A stretch of DNA of 38,949 nucleotides from CALXQW01 sp031553045 (GCA_031553045.1 JAVBLZ010000018.1:1-38949), one strand, 5' to 3'. Counted from the first letter of the stretch, positions 8,021-16,685 are shown. The notes: generated from the letters alone by a model not told the origin. Numbers and translations are program-made.

Positions 8021-8540
8021 ATTAAGCTGTCTGCGCCAACGACATAGCATCAAAAAACCACTTTAACGCTTAAAGCCTATTTTGGGAAAACCTTACTCAC
8101 CCAATTAAAGAAAATTTTGGAAGCACATCTTAACTTTAGAAAAACCTTACTTTTAAAACTAAAGTTCATTTTGAAAGCGCAACATTTCTTTAACAAAATC
8201 ACACTTTAACCATTAAAGAAAATTTTGGAAGCACACCCTAACTTTAGAAAAACCTTACTTTAATAATTAAAGCTGATTTTGGAAGAGCCTCCCTTCTTTA
8301 ATAAACCCAACTTTAGTCATTAAAGTTAATTTTGGAAGCATGCCTCACGCTTTAATAAACCTCACTTACCCGATTAAAGTTCATGTTGGAATAAGACCCA
8401 TCTCTTTAATGTTTTGGCAGCACGGTTTGGATGAAGAGTGAGGCTTGCGAAGTGAAGATGGGTGGGAATTGTACATACGTACATTCCCAGTCATATTCAC
8501 GAAGCAAACGGAACTATTCGCCAAACAAGTCTGCCAAAAC
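8021..8540. repeat. Structured intergenic repeat element, copy D
   Basis: The start hairpin (AAGCTGTC ... GACATAGC, 8024-8050) is a diverged form of the TAGGCTGTC motif. About seven array units follow (8060-8410), with TTTTGGAAGC as the best-conserved part and CTTTAA/TTAAAG arms, then the terminal palindrome (8411-8540). The units are more diverged from each other than those at 3099-3504, so this array looks older or under weaker homogenisation. The second hairpin seen in the other copies is not clear here. The element lies upstream of one minus-strand gene and at the 3' end of the next. Confidence 0.75.
8411..8540. repeat. Long imperfect palindrome, terminal part of copy D
   Basis: The arms GTTTTGGCAG/CTGCCAAAAC, GTTTGG/CCAAAC, GTGAA/TTCAC, ATG/CAT and TGGGAAT/ATTCCCA close on GTAC-ATAC-GTAC. 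From 8412 to 8535 it is identical to 38826-38949. Its last base (8540) is also the first plus-strand base of the CTA that encodes the stop codon of the gene at 8540-9421. Confidence 0.82.
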
Positions 8541-9421
8541 TATTTGAGGGTAAGAATAAGCCCATTCCCGAATTTGGGAAGATTTGCAACTTCCATGCTG
8601 GCTTTAAAGTCGCCGACTTCAATTTCTTCTTTGAGGTTGTAGGTTTTGCCGTTGAGCTTGATGATGGCTTTTGAAAAATCATGAGTTTTAGAGCTGCTAC
8701 CGCATAGGAATATGGGATATTTGCCTTTTTTCATATTGCCGAGCAGGCGCACTTCAATCACTACGCCCTTTAGGTTGACAGGGTCGCCAACTTTTACATA
8801 GGGGAGCAGGCTTTCTCTTTCCGTGATTTTAAATTTGAGGAAAACGGTGCTTGGCGGGCCTTTAAATACGTCATCCAAAATGATTTCGCTTTTAAGTTCA
8901 AAAAGGCTGTTGCCCTTCATATCTATGGTTATGCCCGAGTTGGATTGCAAATTCAGGTTTGCCTGAGATATTGCCGCCATGAGATTGCTTGCTTTAAAGC
9001 TTGAATTTTCAAGAATGATATCTGTACCGATGATAGTGTCTGTACCAACGCCCTTAGAAATATCCAAACTTCTGGCAACTTCCATAGAGGAGTTTTTGAG
9101 TTTTATGCCGCTATCTACGATATTGATATCGAAAACGCCGACTTTGATTTTTTTGCCTGTTGCAATCAAGACGCTGTGCGTGGGTCCAAGCATGAGTTTT
9201 TTAAGGCTAAGGTCAGAATCAAGCTCCAACTCGCCATTGACTTCCACGGAGTCTGCCGGACCGGGTTTTTGCCCTTTCATAGATTGACCCGTACCAGAAT
9301 CCAACCAATTAGTTTTACTCCAGACAGAATTTTCATCCTCTGGACTTTTGAAGCTATATGCCTGACAAAGCATCGGGGTAAGAATGCTTAATGCTAGAGT
9401 AAAGTGTAGAATTCTTTTCAT
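8540..9421 (-). CDS. Secreted protein related to the PEP-CTERM beta-repeat proteins, without the sorting tail
   Basis: The 293-aa product has a signal peptide (basic start MKRIL, hydrophobic core, cleavage near LCQA). Its mature start (VWSKTNWLDSGTG, PGPADSVEVNG) resembles the start of the 1015-aa neighbour (WATKASW, LPGENDTIHLF), which suggests a common origin. The rest is an alternating hydrophobic/polar beta-rich sequence with LDLS/LKN-type strands. The C-terminus (GNGLILTLK) has no PEP-CTERM tail, so it may be periplasmic or released. I chose ATG 9421 because it starts the signal peptide; the frame is open for 15 more codons upstream, but that extension would precede the hydrophobic core. 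No Shine-Dalgarno sequence precedes 9421. Function is unknown. Confidence 0.75.
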   Translation of the reverse strand: MKRILHFTLALSILTPMLCQAYSFKSPEDENSVWSKTNWLDSGTGQSMKGQKPGPADSVEVNGELELDSDLSLKKLMLGPTHSVLIATGKKIKVGVFDINIVDSGIKLKNSSMEVARSLDISKGVGTDTIIGTDIILENSSFKASNLMAAISQANLNLQSNSGITIDMKGNSLFELKSEIILDDVFKGPPSTVFLKFKITERESLLPYVKVGDPVNLKGVVIEVRLLGNMKKGKYPIFLCGSSSKTHDFSKAIIKLNGKTYNLKEEIEVGDFKASMEVANLPKFGNGLILTLK

Positions 9422-9565
9422 AACAAGTTTGAGTATGCACAAAACCCCTCTTATTGCAAGAGCCAAAAAGACCCCTTTCTTCTTTGGCGATACGGATGTA
9501 AATTGCAGGCAAATAGTGTTGACTCAGATGTAAAATTTGTGGAGAAACTAAGTATTAAATGATTC

Positions 9566-9584
9566 CCTGCATTAATAATGCAGG
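9566..9584 (+). promoter_or_regulatory. Hairpin in the ppdK upstream region
   Basis: CCTGCATT-AAT-AATGCAGG is a perfect 8-bp stem with a 3-base loop, followed by ACTGTTTTATTTTC. It stands 42 bases before the ppdK start. It could be a leader terminator/attenuator or a regulator dyad. No upstream plus-strand gene is present for it to terminate. Confidence 0.5.
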
Positions 9585-9626
9585 ACTGTTTTATTTTCTA
9601 TAAAGTAATAATAAACTAAAAGCTAT

Positions 9627-12377
9627 ATGGCAAAAAAAGAGATAACAAAAAAAGCGGCGGCTCCAAAGGCAAATAAGTCCGCAAAAACAAAATATACATA
9701 CCTGTTCGGCGCTAAGACCGACGGGGACGCTTCAATGCGCAACCTCTTGGGCGGCAAAGGTGCAAACCTCGCCGAGATGGCAAGAATTGGTCTGCCGGTT
9801 CCTCCGGGCATTACAATAACAACTGAAGTTTGCACATACTACTATGCAAACGGCAAGAAGTACCCCACAACACTTGAAGCCACTGTAAAAACAGACGTTT
9901 CAGCGATAGAAAAACAGATGGGCAAAAAGTTTGGCGACGCCAACGACCCCTTGCTTTTCTCTGTTCGTTCCGGCGCACGTGAGTCTATGCCTGGCATGAT
10001 GGACACTATTCTCAACCTAGGTTTGAATGACGTTACCGTTGAAGGTCTCGCAAAAAAGACAGGCAACCCACGCTTTGCTTATGACTGCTACCGCCGCTTT
10101 ATACAGATGTATGGCGACGTTGTAATGGGCGTACAATCAAAGACGGAGTACGATCCTGATCCATTCCATCATGTTATGGACACTCTCAAAAAAGAGCTCG
10201 GCAAACAGATGGATAATGACTTGAATATCGATGATTTGAAAGAGCTCGTAAAACGCTACAAGGCGCTTATCAAAAGTGAAGCAGGCAAGAACTTCCCGCA
10301 AGATGTTTATCAACAGCTCTGGGGCGCAGTTGGCGCAGTGTTCAGCTCATGGATGAATGAAAGAGCAATTCTCTACCGCCAGAAGTACGGCATCCCCGCA
10401 GAATGGGGCACGGCAGTAAACGTACAGGCTATGGTGTTCGGCAACAAGGGCGACACTTCCGCAACGGGCGTTGCCTTCACCCGAGACCCTGCAAATGGTG
10501 AAAACGTTTTCTACGGCGAGTATCTTATCAACGCCCAAGGTGAAGACGTTGTGGCTGGGGTGCGCACTCCAAACCCAATAGCAGACCTTGCAAAAGATAT
10601 GCCAAAAGCCCACAAGCAACTCATGGATATACGCAAAAAGCTTGAAAAGCATTTCCGTGATATGCAGGACTTTGAGTTCACTATCGAAGAAAACAAACTC
10701 TTCATGTTGCAGACCAGAAACGGCAAGCGCACAGGTTTGGCAGCAGTCAGAATTGCTGTTGAAATGAACAAAGAAAAGCTCATGGACGTTAAAACTGCGG
10801 TCAAGAAGATACCTGCAGATTCAATCTCCAGCCTGCTTGTTCCAGTGTTTGATACGTCTGCGCTCAAAAAGGCAAAGGTGCTTGCAAAAGGCTTGCCAGC
10901 AGGCCCAGGCGCCGCAACAGGCAAAGTTGTTTTCACAGCTTCAAAGGCGGAACTTTATAACACAAAGGGCGTAAAAGTAGTGCTCTGCCGTGAAGAAACT
11001 TCACCTGAAGACTTGCGTGGCATGATAGCCTCTGAAGGCATCCTCACTTCCCGTGGTGGCGTTAGCAGCCATGCGGCTTTGGTCGCCCGCCAGATGGGTA
11101 AAGTTTGTATCTGCGGCGCTTCCGACATCCATATAGATTACGCAAAGCGCATTATGAGCGTCGGCAACATCGTAATCAAAGAAGGCGACGATATTTCCAT
11201 CGACGGCACAACCGGTGAAATTTTCGCCGGCGAAATTTTGACTACGGACAGCGACGTAATACGTGTTCTCTCGGGCAAGTTAGACGCCAAGAAAAGCTAC
11301 ACATACCAGCTTTTCAGCACAGTCATGAAATGGGCGGACTCTTTCCGCAAATTGGGCGTGCGCACAAATTCGGACAGCCCTTCTCAGGCAAAGATGGCGA
11401 TACAGTTTGGCGCTGAAGGCATAGGTCTTTGCCGCACGGAACACATGTTCTTTGAGGGCGACCGTATCGACGCAGTGCGTGAAATGATTTTGGCAACAGA
11501 AACTGACGACCGCAAAAAGGCGCTCAAAAAGCTTTTGCCATATCAACGCAAAGACTTTGAAGGCATATTCCAAGCTATGGAAGGCTTGCCCGTAACAGTG
11601 CGTTTGCTTGACCCACCTTTGCATGAGTTCCTCCCGCATGACGGCGCAGCACGTGCCGCACTTGCCGAAAAGATGAACGTCTCCGCAGACCATGTGTCCG
11701 AGCGTTGCAGGGCTTTGGAAGAACAAAACCCAATGTTGGGCCATCGTGGCTGCCGTTTGGGCAACAGCTATCCCGAAATTACCGAGATGCAGTCTAGGGC
11801 AATTTTTGAAGCCGCCGCAAATGTCATGACTTCAAAAAAGAAGACCAAGGTTAAGGTTGAAATCATGGTGCCTTTGGTTGGCTTTGCAAAGGAGCTTGAG
11901 TTTCAGGCTGGCGTAATACGCAAGGTTGCCAATGAAGTCATGAAAGAAAAGAAGGTCAAGATAGACTACATGATTGGCACTATGATAGAAGTTCCACGTG
12001 GCGCACTCACGGCTGATGAGATTGCAAAACATGCAGACTTCTTCTCATTCGGTACTAACGACCTTACGCAGACTGGCTTGGGCATGAGCCGTGATGACTC
12101 TGGCTCTTTCCTGCCTCGCTATAAAGATTTGGACATTCTGCCGCAGAATCCTTTTGCAAGCATAGACGCTTCCGGCGTCGGCCAGCTTGTAAAGATTGGC
12201 GCAGACAAGGGCCGTGCAACAAAGCCAAACCTCAAGCTTGGCATTTGTGGCGAACATGGCGGCGATCCTGATTCAATCAACTTCTTCCACAGGGTTGGTT
12301 TGACTTATGTAAGCTGCTCGCCCTCTCGTGTACCAGTTGCACGTTTGGCTGCTGCACAGGCTGCACTTAAGTCTTAA
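9627..12377 (+). CDS. ppdK: Pyruvate, phosphate dikinase
   Basis: PPDK interconverts pyruvate, ATP and phosphate with phosphoenolpyruvate, AMP and diphosphate; in anaerobes it often works in glycolysis or gluconeogenesis. The 916-aa length is slightly above usual because of a Lys/Ala-rich start (residues 2-20). The nucleotide-binding domain begins at LLGGKGANLAEM and contains FSVRSGARESMPGMMDTILN. The phosphohistidine domain has TSRGGVSSHAALVAR with catalytic His482; most relatives have MTSH, so Thr is Ser here. The PEP/pyruvate barrel has FFSFGTNDLTQ and CGEHGGDPDSI with the proton-donor Cys874. No Shine-Dalgarno sequence precedes the ATG. The gene is monocistronic, with a hairpin before it and a terminator after it. 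All domains are complete. Confidence 0.97.
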   Translation: MAKKEITKKAAAPKANKSAKTKYTYLFGAKTDGDASMRNLLGGKGANLAEMARIGLPVPPGITITTEVCTYYYANGKKYPTTLEATVKTDVSAIEKQMGKKFGDANDPLLFSVRSGARESMPGMMDTILNLGLNDVTVEGLAKKTGNPRFAYDCYRRFIQMYGDVVMGVQSKTEYDPDPFHHVMDTLKKELGKQMDNDLNIDDLKELVKRYKALIKSEAGKNFPQDVYQQLWGAVGAVFSSWMNERAILYRQKYGIPAEWGTAVNVQAMVFGNKGDTSATGVAFTRDPANGENVFYGEYLINAQGEDVVAGVRTPNPIADLAKDMPKAHKQLMDIRKKLEKHFRDMQDFEFTIEENKLFMLQTRNGKRTGLAAVRIAVEMNKEKLMDVKTAVKKIPADSISSLLVPVFDTSALKKAKVLAKGLPAGPGAATGKVVFTASKAELYNTKGVKVVLCREETSPEDLRGMIASEGILTSRGGVSSHAALVARQMGKVCICGASDIHIDYAKRIMSVGNIVIKEGDDISIDGTTGEIFAGEILTTDSDVIRVLSGKLDAKKSYTYQLFSTVMKWADSFRKLGVRTNSDSPSQAKMAIQFGAEGIGLCRTEHMFFEGDRIDAVREMILATETDDRKKALKKLLPYQRKDFEGIFQAMEGLPVTVRLLDPPLHEFLPHDGAARAALAEKMNVSADHVSERCRALEEQNPMLGHRGCRLGNSYPEITEMQSRAIFEAAANVMTSKKKTKVKVEIMVPLVGFAKELEFQAGVIRKVANEVMKEKKVKIDYMIGTMIEVPRGALTADEIAKHADFFSFGTNDLTQTGLGMSRDDSGSFLPRYKDLDILPQNPFASIDASGVGQLVKIGADKGRATKPNLKLGICGEHGGDPDSINFFHRVGLTYVSCSPSRVPVARLAAAQAALKS

Positions 12378-12394
12378 TATAAAAATTATTTTTC

Positions 12395-12430
12395 AAAAGC
12401 CTTGGGAATTTAAATTTCCAAGGCTTTTTT
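12395..12430 (+). terminator. Rho-independent terminator after ppdK
   Basis: AAAAGCCTTGG pairs with CCAAGGCTTTT around a loop that itself contains AATTTAAATT, followed by a T-run and GTTTTT. It starts 17 bases after the stop codon. The A-run on the other strand could also serve in reverse. Confidence 0.9.
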
Positions 12431-12493
12431 GTTTTTATGTAAGACGCCAAAACTTCAAAAGTTACTGTTTAATCAAAAATTCCAAAAGTAATT

Positions 12494-12522
12494 TTGCGGC
12501 AGCGTTTCAATTTTTATATGAT
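12494..12522 (+). promoter_or_regulatory. Putative promoter giving a leaderless mRNA
   Basis: TTGCGG (12494-12499), 17 bases, TATGAT (12517-12522). Only GCCCAC separates the -10 box from ATG 12529, and there is no Shine-Dalgarno sequence. Transcription would therefore start at or very near the A of the start codon. Confidence 0.45.
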
Positions 12523-12528
12523 GCCCAC

Positions 12529-13980
12529 ATGGAAACTAAACGCACAATAAAAACTGGAGATAAACGTCTAAGCTATAGTTACAGTGGCAGATTAATTAAC
12601 AGCGAAACAAAGGCTGTAGATAATTTTGTCGCCATTGCCTACAATATGTCAAAACACGCAATTTTGCAGATAAACAATAATACTGAATATTCTGCAAAAT
12701 TTTTATCCATGATTTATGGGGAGCATTACGCAGATGGCATAAGCATCCTATTGCAAACTTATGAAAGCATAATTAAATTCATGGAAAAAAGTTTGAAAAT
12801 ACGCAGGGAAAAAATCTTTGTGAGCGAAGAAGGAAATGAAAAACCCGAAGTGTTATCGGGCGCAGATACGCAAAAAGATTTTGTAATTATTTACGACTCA
12901 TTCTTCAAAAAATCCGAAGGCGACGAAAAAGGCTTGAACGCCAGAAGTGCCGTACTGATTCATGAGATAGCGCATCTAAACGGTTTAAGAAGCGATGCCG
13001 AACAAAACTCTTACAATAGCGCCGAAGCTTTGCGCAACCTCACCCTTCTTATTTGCGAAATTGTAAAGCCCGAAGATTTATTTACGGATAAAAACCAAAA
13101 TGAATCAGATGCCTCTAAAACACCTGAAGACAAATTATCTGAAGACGAAGCTGCGCCATCAGAATCTCTCAAAGGTGAAAATGGCGAATTACCGTACAAC
13201 TCCAACCACCACCCCGCCGGCTCCCCCGACGGTACTGGCGGCCAATTCTCCCCCAAAGACAGCTCAGAAAATAGCAGTTCAACGAGTAGCGATAAAAAAG
13301 AAAATCAAGCAAACGGCAGTGATAATAATTCAACAAATCAAACAAGCGAAGGTAATGATTCTCAAAAAAATTCAGATGCAGCCAAATCTGGATATAAAAG
13401 TGATTCATCATCTATTAGCGGGGTTGGAGAGGATAGAAAGTCTGATGAAAAAAAATCCGAGCTGGAAGACTTGGTAAAATTTGGAGATGGCGGGACTTGG
13501 CTTGGCATTGGCATAAAAGACCAAGATGAATCATATACTGAAGGCAAAGAGGTGCCCATAATTATTGAGGCAGAGTTCAAAAAGGATACTTCGGATGATA
13601 CCGAAAATAGCGCCGTTTTATTTAGAGAAACCGCAAATGAAAAAAATGAAGTGGATCTAAATAGAGCAGGAATTGTCGAAATGTATGGACAAAGAGATGA
13701 GGTACAAAGCTTAGAATTAAAAATCAAAGTCATTATACCCGATGATAAAACTTCAAAAGAATTAGAAACGAAACCGGGAGAATATGACAAAGACCCTCAG
13801 CCTGGAGGTAAGCGCAATAGCACAGACTACTTTGAGTCTCACCAAAGAGATAAAACTAAAGAGGGTAAAATCACAAATTATGATGAAGTGAAAAAAAAGG
13901 GAGAAATGAAAGCAAAAGTAATTTATGAAAGAAAAATACGCATAGATATCCCAAATCAGGATGTTGAAGTGCTGGAATAA
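12529..13980 (+). CDS. Predicted zinc metallopeptidase (HEIAH) with low-complexity tail
   Basis: The 483-aa product has no signal peptide or membrane segment. HEIAH at residues 145-149, followed by LNGLRSD and SYNSAEALRNL, looks like the active site of M35/aspzincin-type metallopeptidases, where HExxH is followed by a downstream Asp and a Tyr/Asn-rich segment; this assignment is tentative. A Ser/Asn/Lys/Glu-rich linker covers about 185-315. It contains GSPDGTGGQFSPK (231-243), a motif I associate with C-terminal parts of phage head proteins and polyvalent toxin-like proteins. The last ~165 residues are charged, with no recognised domain. ATG 12529 was chosen because the longer open frame would cross the ppdK terminator. 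The stop codon directly abuts the stop codon of the convergent gene, with zero bases between. A truncated copy of its 3' end is at 16584-16685. Confidence 0.72.
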   Translation: METKRTIKTGDKRLSYSYSGRLINSETKAVDNFVAIAYNMSKHAILQINNNTEYSAKFLSMIYGEHYADGISILLQTYESIIKFMEKSLKIRREKIFVSEEGNEKPEVLSGADTQKDFVIIYDSFFKKSEGDEKGLNARSAVLIHEIAHLNGLRSDAEQNSYNSAEALRNLTLLICEIVKPEDLFTDKNQNESDASKTPEDKLSEDEAAPSESLKGENGELPYNSNHHPAGSPDGTGGQFSPKDSSENSSSTSSDKKENQANGSDNNSTNQTSEGNDSQKNSDAAKSGYKSDSSSISGVGEDRKSDEKKSELEDLVKFGDGGTWLGIGIKDQDESYTEGKEVPIIIEAEFKKDTSDDTENSAVLFRETANEKNEVDLNRAGIVEMYGQRDEVQSLELKIKVIIPDDKTSKELETKPGEYDKDPQPGGKRNSTDYFESHQRDKTKEGKITNYDEVKKKGEMKAKVIYERKIRIDIPNQDVEVLE

Positions 13981-16530
13981 TTATTCGTAATCTTTGGGAT
14001 TGGGAATCCGTCCGCCGAATAATTCACGGGCGAATTCTTCCGAATTATTATATACGTCCACCAGGTATTTATTTTTTCTAATTTCCGACATGAATTCATC
14101 ATAATCTTCTTCCGTTATACCTCGTATAGGCGCTTCAGTTATGAATTGTTTTATGTCGTCATAATGCCTCACGGGCTTATAGCTGGAAAGAATATTTTTA
14201 AGTTCTTCTAAGGCTTTAGCCTTATTGTAATAGGGGTTTTCAAACACCATTGTGTCGCGCAAAAAAAAATGGTTGGGTCTAAAATATTTTATAGAATACT
14301 TCATAAACGGAAATACATAATAAGAAAAGACGCTTGGTTCCGCCGAAAGGTTATCTAACTCCCACCTAATAGTAGCCTCTTTAAATTCCCTTGCTTTTGC
14401 GGCGTATTTTTTTGCCTCAAGCGGCGCATAGTCATCTTCATCGTAAAACCCAGATGAAATTTTTAGTAATGAAAAATAATTCTGATACGCATTTTCACTC
14501 GAATATACGCCAGAACCTTTGGAATAAGAATTCAGCACTTGCAATGCGTATGACTTATTTTTAGGGCGGAAGAAACCGCAATAATAATTACGCCAATTAG
14601 AAGTATATATCCGTTTGTCGCCAGGTTTTATCATTCCTTCCTCGTCAAAACGCACGCCCTTACCGCTCCTATAGTAATCAATCTCACGGCTAAAAGGTAT
14701 GTATAATCCATTGGCATAGATATACTCCATAAGCTTGGAAATCTTTTCTTTTTTATCCGCCAAATCGCTCTCGTCATAACGATAAAGCAAATTTAATATA
14801 TGAACATCCATATATCTCCAAAATTTCCAATCTGTGGTATCTTGCGCAGCTTTAAACCTAATATTGCCTAATTCAAAAGACTTCTCTGCCCACTCAAGCG
14901 CCTTTTGTTTATCACGCACTTTGCGCTCTTTAAAACGCATATCGTCTGTTGTGGGAATTTCAAAATAACTATTGTGACGCATCTCTAAATCAAAGCGGTA
15001 AAAAATCGTATTCGGCTTCCAGCCTTGATAATACATAGAAAGTTCCAGCGCCCTTTGCCAATCGCTCTGGGCAATGTTTTCCATATATTCTAAGGGCGCT
15101 TTATAATACTTTAATTTCTCCTCCGCAGGCAGACGCCTTTCAATGTGTTTATTAATTGCATTTATGTCATTTGGCGCATCTTCAAATTTGTCATGCGTAA
15201 AATTTTCAACAGCAAAAATGTCGGAATCTACATCTGCGGGAAATAAACCGTTTTTTAAAGAGTGGAATTTTTCCACTATATCGGTTTTAAAGCTGCTATT
15301 CATAAGCTCTCGCCACATAAATGCGAGGGCTTGTTTTTGCACTTCTCTTATCTGCGCCTCTTTGACTTTTTTTTGAGCGTCTTTTTCTTCGGCAAGTCTT
15401 TTGTAATAAATCTGCTTTTCTTCAAGAAATGCTAAAAAATCTTTATCTTTAATTTTATAGTTTGGTTCATCGCTATATCTACCACGCCCATATTTGCGGT
15501 AATCCTCCAGTATTTCCGCCACACGATGCAATTCCTCACTTTTTTGTTTCTCCATGTAGTCAAGATAATACAAGCTTTTCTCCCAATTATAATGTTCATT
15601 ACGTATTTCTACGTGGTCGAAAACAAATTTTAAAGACATATCAAAAACCTTTGTGCCATATAGTATAAATAAGGTTTTGTATGATGATTCGGGGTCTGCC
15701 TCATACTCTTTAATAAGATTAGATAATTTTTCTTCCTCTTTCTTTATAAATTCAGCCCTTCTGCTTTGGGAGATTGGTCGCCAATAATTCGCCTTCGCTT
15801 CATCTTTATGTTCTGGCAAATATTCCCCTGAATAAATTTTAACAAGCTCATCCGCCGCCCAAAAATCGCTGCGACGCTCCAAGCAGTATATCGCCAAGTC
15901 ATAATCTTGCGGAACAAGATAGCCGCAGTAAAAATTACGCCACGCTAGTTCAAGGGCGTGCTCGTCCAAAATTGTATCCCTCTTTTGCAAATCTTTTTCA
16001 ACGCCTATGCCGTGATGATACAAATACGCCACTAGCGGTGTTGCAAAACGGAAACCGTCAAATTTAAAATTCGGCGGCTCATACCACCTGAAATCCCCAG
16101 GTATGAATGTGCGCAGAATTTCCAAAGTTTTTGGAATATTTTTTTCAGTGCCTATGCCTTGCAGATAGATATTTGCCATATTCGCCACTTCATAGGTCAT
16201 TGTTTCCTGTGCACTATAATATTTTTTTGCATACTCAAATGCTTTTGCGGCGTCTCTGATTTTAACTTTAGTTTTCAAATCTTCATCGCTGGGAATATCA
16301 GGCCCAACGTGATGGTGATTGGCAGGTTTTTTTTCATAGTCAAAAACCTTATCAGAAAACCCTTGATAATACATAGACAGCGCAAACCCGCCTAAATGCA
16401 GTCTCGTAGGGTTTGCCTTTGCCCTTTCTATCTTTGCCGCAAGCTCAGAATCCACATCTGCGGCAAACATCAATGTATGCGCCAGCGCAAATACAGAAAT
16501 ACCCAGCAACACAGACACTCTAATTTTCAT
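13981..16530 (-). CDS. Secreted Sel1-like repeat protein, paralogue 1
   Basis: The 849-aa product has a signal peptide (to about residue 23, FAAD). The rest is helical, with Sel1/TPR-like features: AKAFEYAKKYY, ANMANIYLQGIGTEK, VAYLYHHGIGVEKDLQKRD and LAIYCLERR. Sel1 repeats are protein-interaction solenoids; a role in the envelope is an inference. The two halves are related: SMYYQGF (52-58) and WRNFYCGY (197-204) match SMYYQGW (498-504) and WRNYYCGF (646-653) at nearly equal spacing (145 and 148 residues). Between the halves lies a charged, coiled-coil-like stretch (about 365-400). The gene is convergent with the peptidase gene, stop against stop. It has a near-consensus promoter and no leader. 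Its sister is at 16686-19223. Confidence 0.82.
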   Translation of the reverse strand: MKIRVSVLLGISVFALAHTLMFAADVDSELAAKIERAKANPTRLHLGGFALSMYYQGFSDKVFDYEKKPANHHHVGPDIPSDEDLKTKVKIRDAAKAFEYAKKYYSAQETMTYEVANMANIYLQGIGTEKNIPKTLEILRTFIPGDFRWYEPPNFKFDGFRFATPLVAYLYHHGIGVEKDLQKRDTILDEHALELAWRNFYCGYLVPQDYDLAIYCLERRSDFWAADELVKIYSGEYLPEHKDEAKANYWRPISQSRRAEFIKKEEEKLSNLIKEYEADPESSYKTLFILYGTKVFDMSLKFVFDHVEIRNEHYNWEKSLYYLDYMEKQKSEELHRVAEILEDYRKYGRGRYSDEPNYKIKDKDFLAFLEEKQIYYKRLAEEKDAQKKVKEAQIREVQKQALAFMWRELMNSSFKTDIVEKFHSLKNGLFPADVDSDIFAVENFTHDKFEDAPNDINAINKHIERRLPAEEKLKYYKAPLEYMENIAQSDWQRALELSMYYQGWKPNTIFYRFDLEMRHNSYFEIPTTDDMRFKERKVRDKQKALEWAEKSFELGNIRFKAAQDTTDWKFWRYMDVHILNLLYRYDESDLADKKEKISKLMEYIYANGLYIPFSREIDYYRSGKGVRFDEEGMIKPGDKRIYTSNWRNYYCGFFRPKNKSYALQVLNSYSKGSGVYSSENAYQNYFSLLKISSGFYDEDDYAPLEAKKYAAKAREFKEATIRWELDNLSAEPSVFSYYVFPFMKYSIKYFRPNHFFLRDTMVFENPYYNKAKALEELKNILSSYKPVRHYDDIKQFITEAPIRGITEEDYDEFMSEIRKNKYLVDVYNNSEEFARELFGGRIPNPKDYE

Positions 16531-16537
16531 AAGTTAT

Positions 16538-16566
16538 AATATATTAGTTACGCCAACTGAGTTCAA
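16538..16566 (-). promoter_or_regulatory. Promoter of Sel1-like gene 1, leaderless arrangement
   Basis: On the minus strand TTGAAC (16566-16561), exactly 17 bases, TATATT (16543-16538). Seven bases, ATAACTT, then precede ATG 16530. No Shine-Dalgarno sequence fits, so the mRNA should begin at or next to the AUG. The same block is kept upstream of the sister gene. Confidence 0.65.
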
Positions 16567-16583
16567 GTATCTTTTATTTTCAT

Positions 16584-16685
16584 ATTATGATGAAGTGAAA
16601 AAAAAGAGAGATGAAAGCAAAGGTAATTTATGAAAGAAAAATACGCATAGACATCCCAAATCAGGATGTTGAAGTGCTGGAATAA
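16584..16685 (+). pseudogene. Duplicated 3' fragment of the metallopeptidase gene
   Basis: This stretch matches 13877-13980, the last ~35 codons and stop of the peptidase gene. Compared with the intact copy it has lost two bases in the A-rich run (AAAAGAGAGATG against AAAAGGGAGAAATG), so it is also frame-shifted. It has no start codon or promoter of its own and lies between the start of one Sel1-like gene and the end of the other. It marks the junction of the tandem duplication. Confidence 0.88.

Larger units (their letters stand above)
13877..16582. repeat. Tandem segmental duplication, first unit (~2.7 kb)
   Basis: This unit runs from the last ~35 codons of the peptidase gene, through the whole 849-aa gene and its promoter, to CTTTTATTTTCA at 16571-16582. 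The same order recurs at 16584-19275. The shared edges are ATTATGATGAAGTG on the left and the CTTTTATTTTCA motif on the right. Confidence 0.9.

Noticed and set aside
8445..8642. Reading frames running through the palindromes (also 3859-4071 and 38735-38938, sharing the FGRLVWRIVPFAS-type end)
   Set aside because: They arise from the repeat sequence itself and its neighbours, have no start signal or domain, and run into real genes on the same bases.
12328..12528. Longer N-terminus for the metallopeptidase, starting inside ppdK
   Set aside because: The extension would cross the strong ppdK terminator and has no recognisable domain; ATG 12529 follows a plausible promoter.
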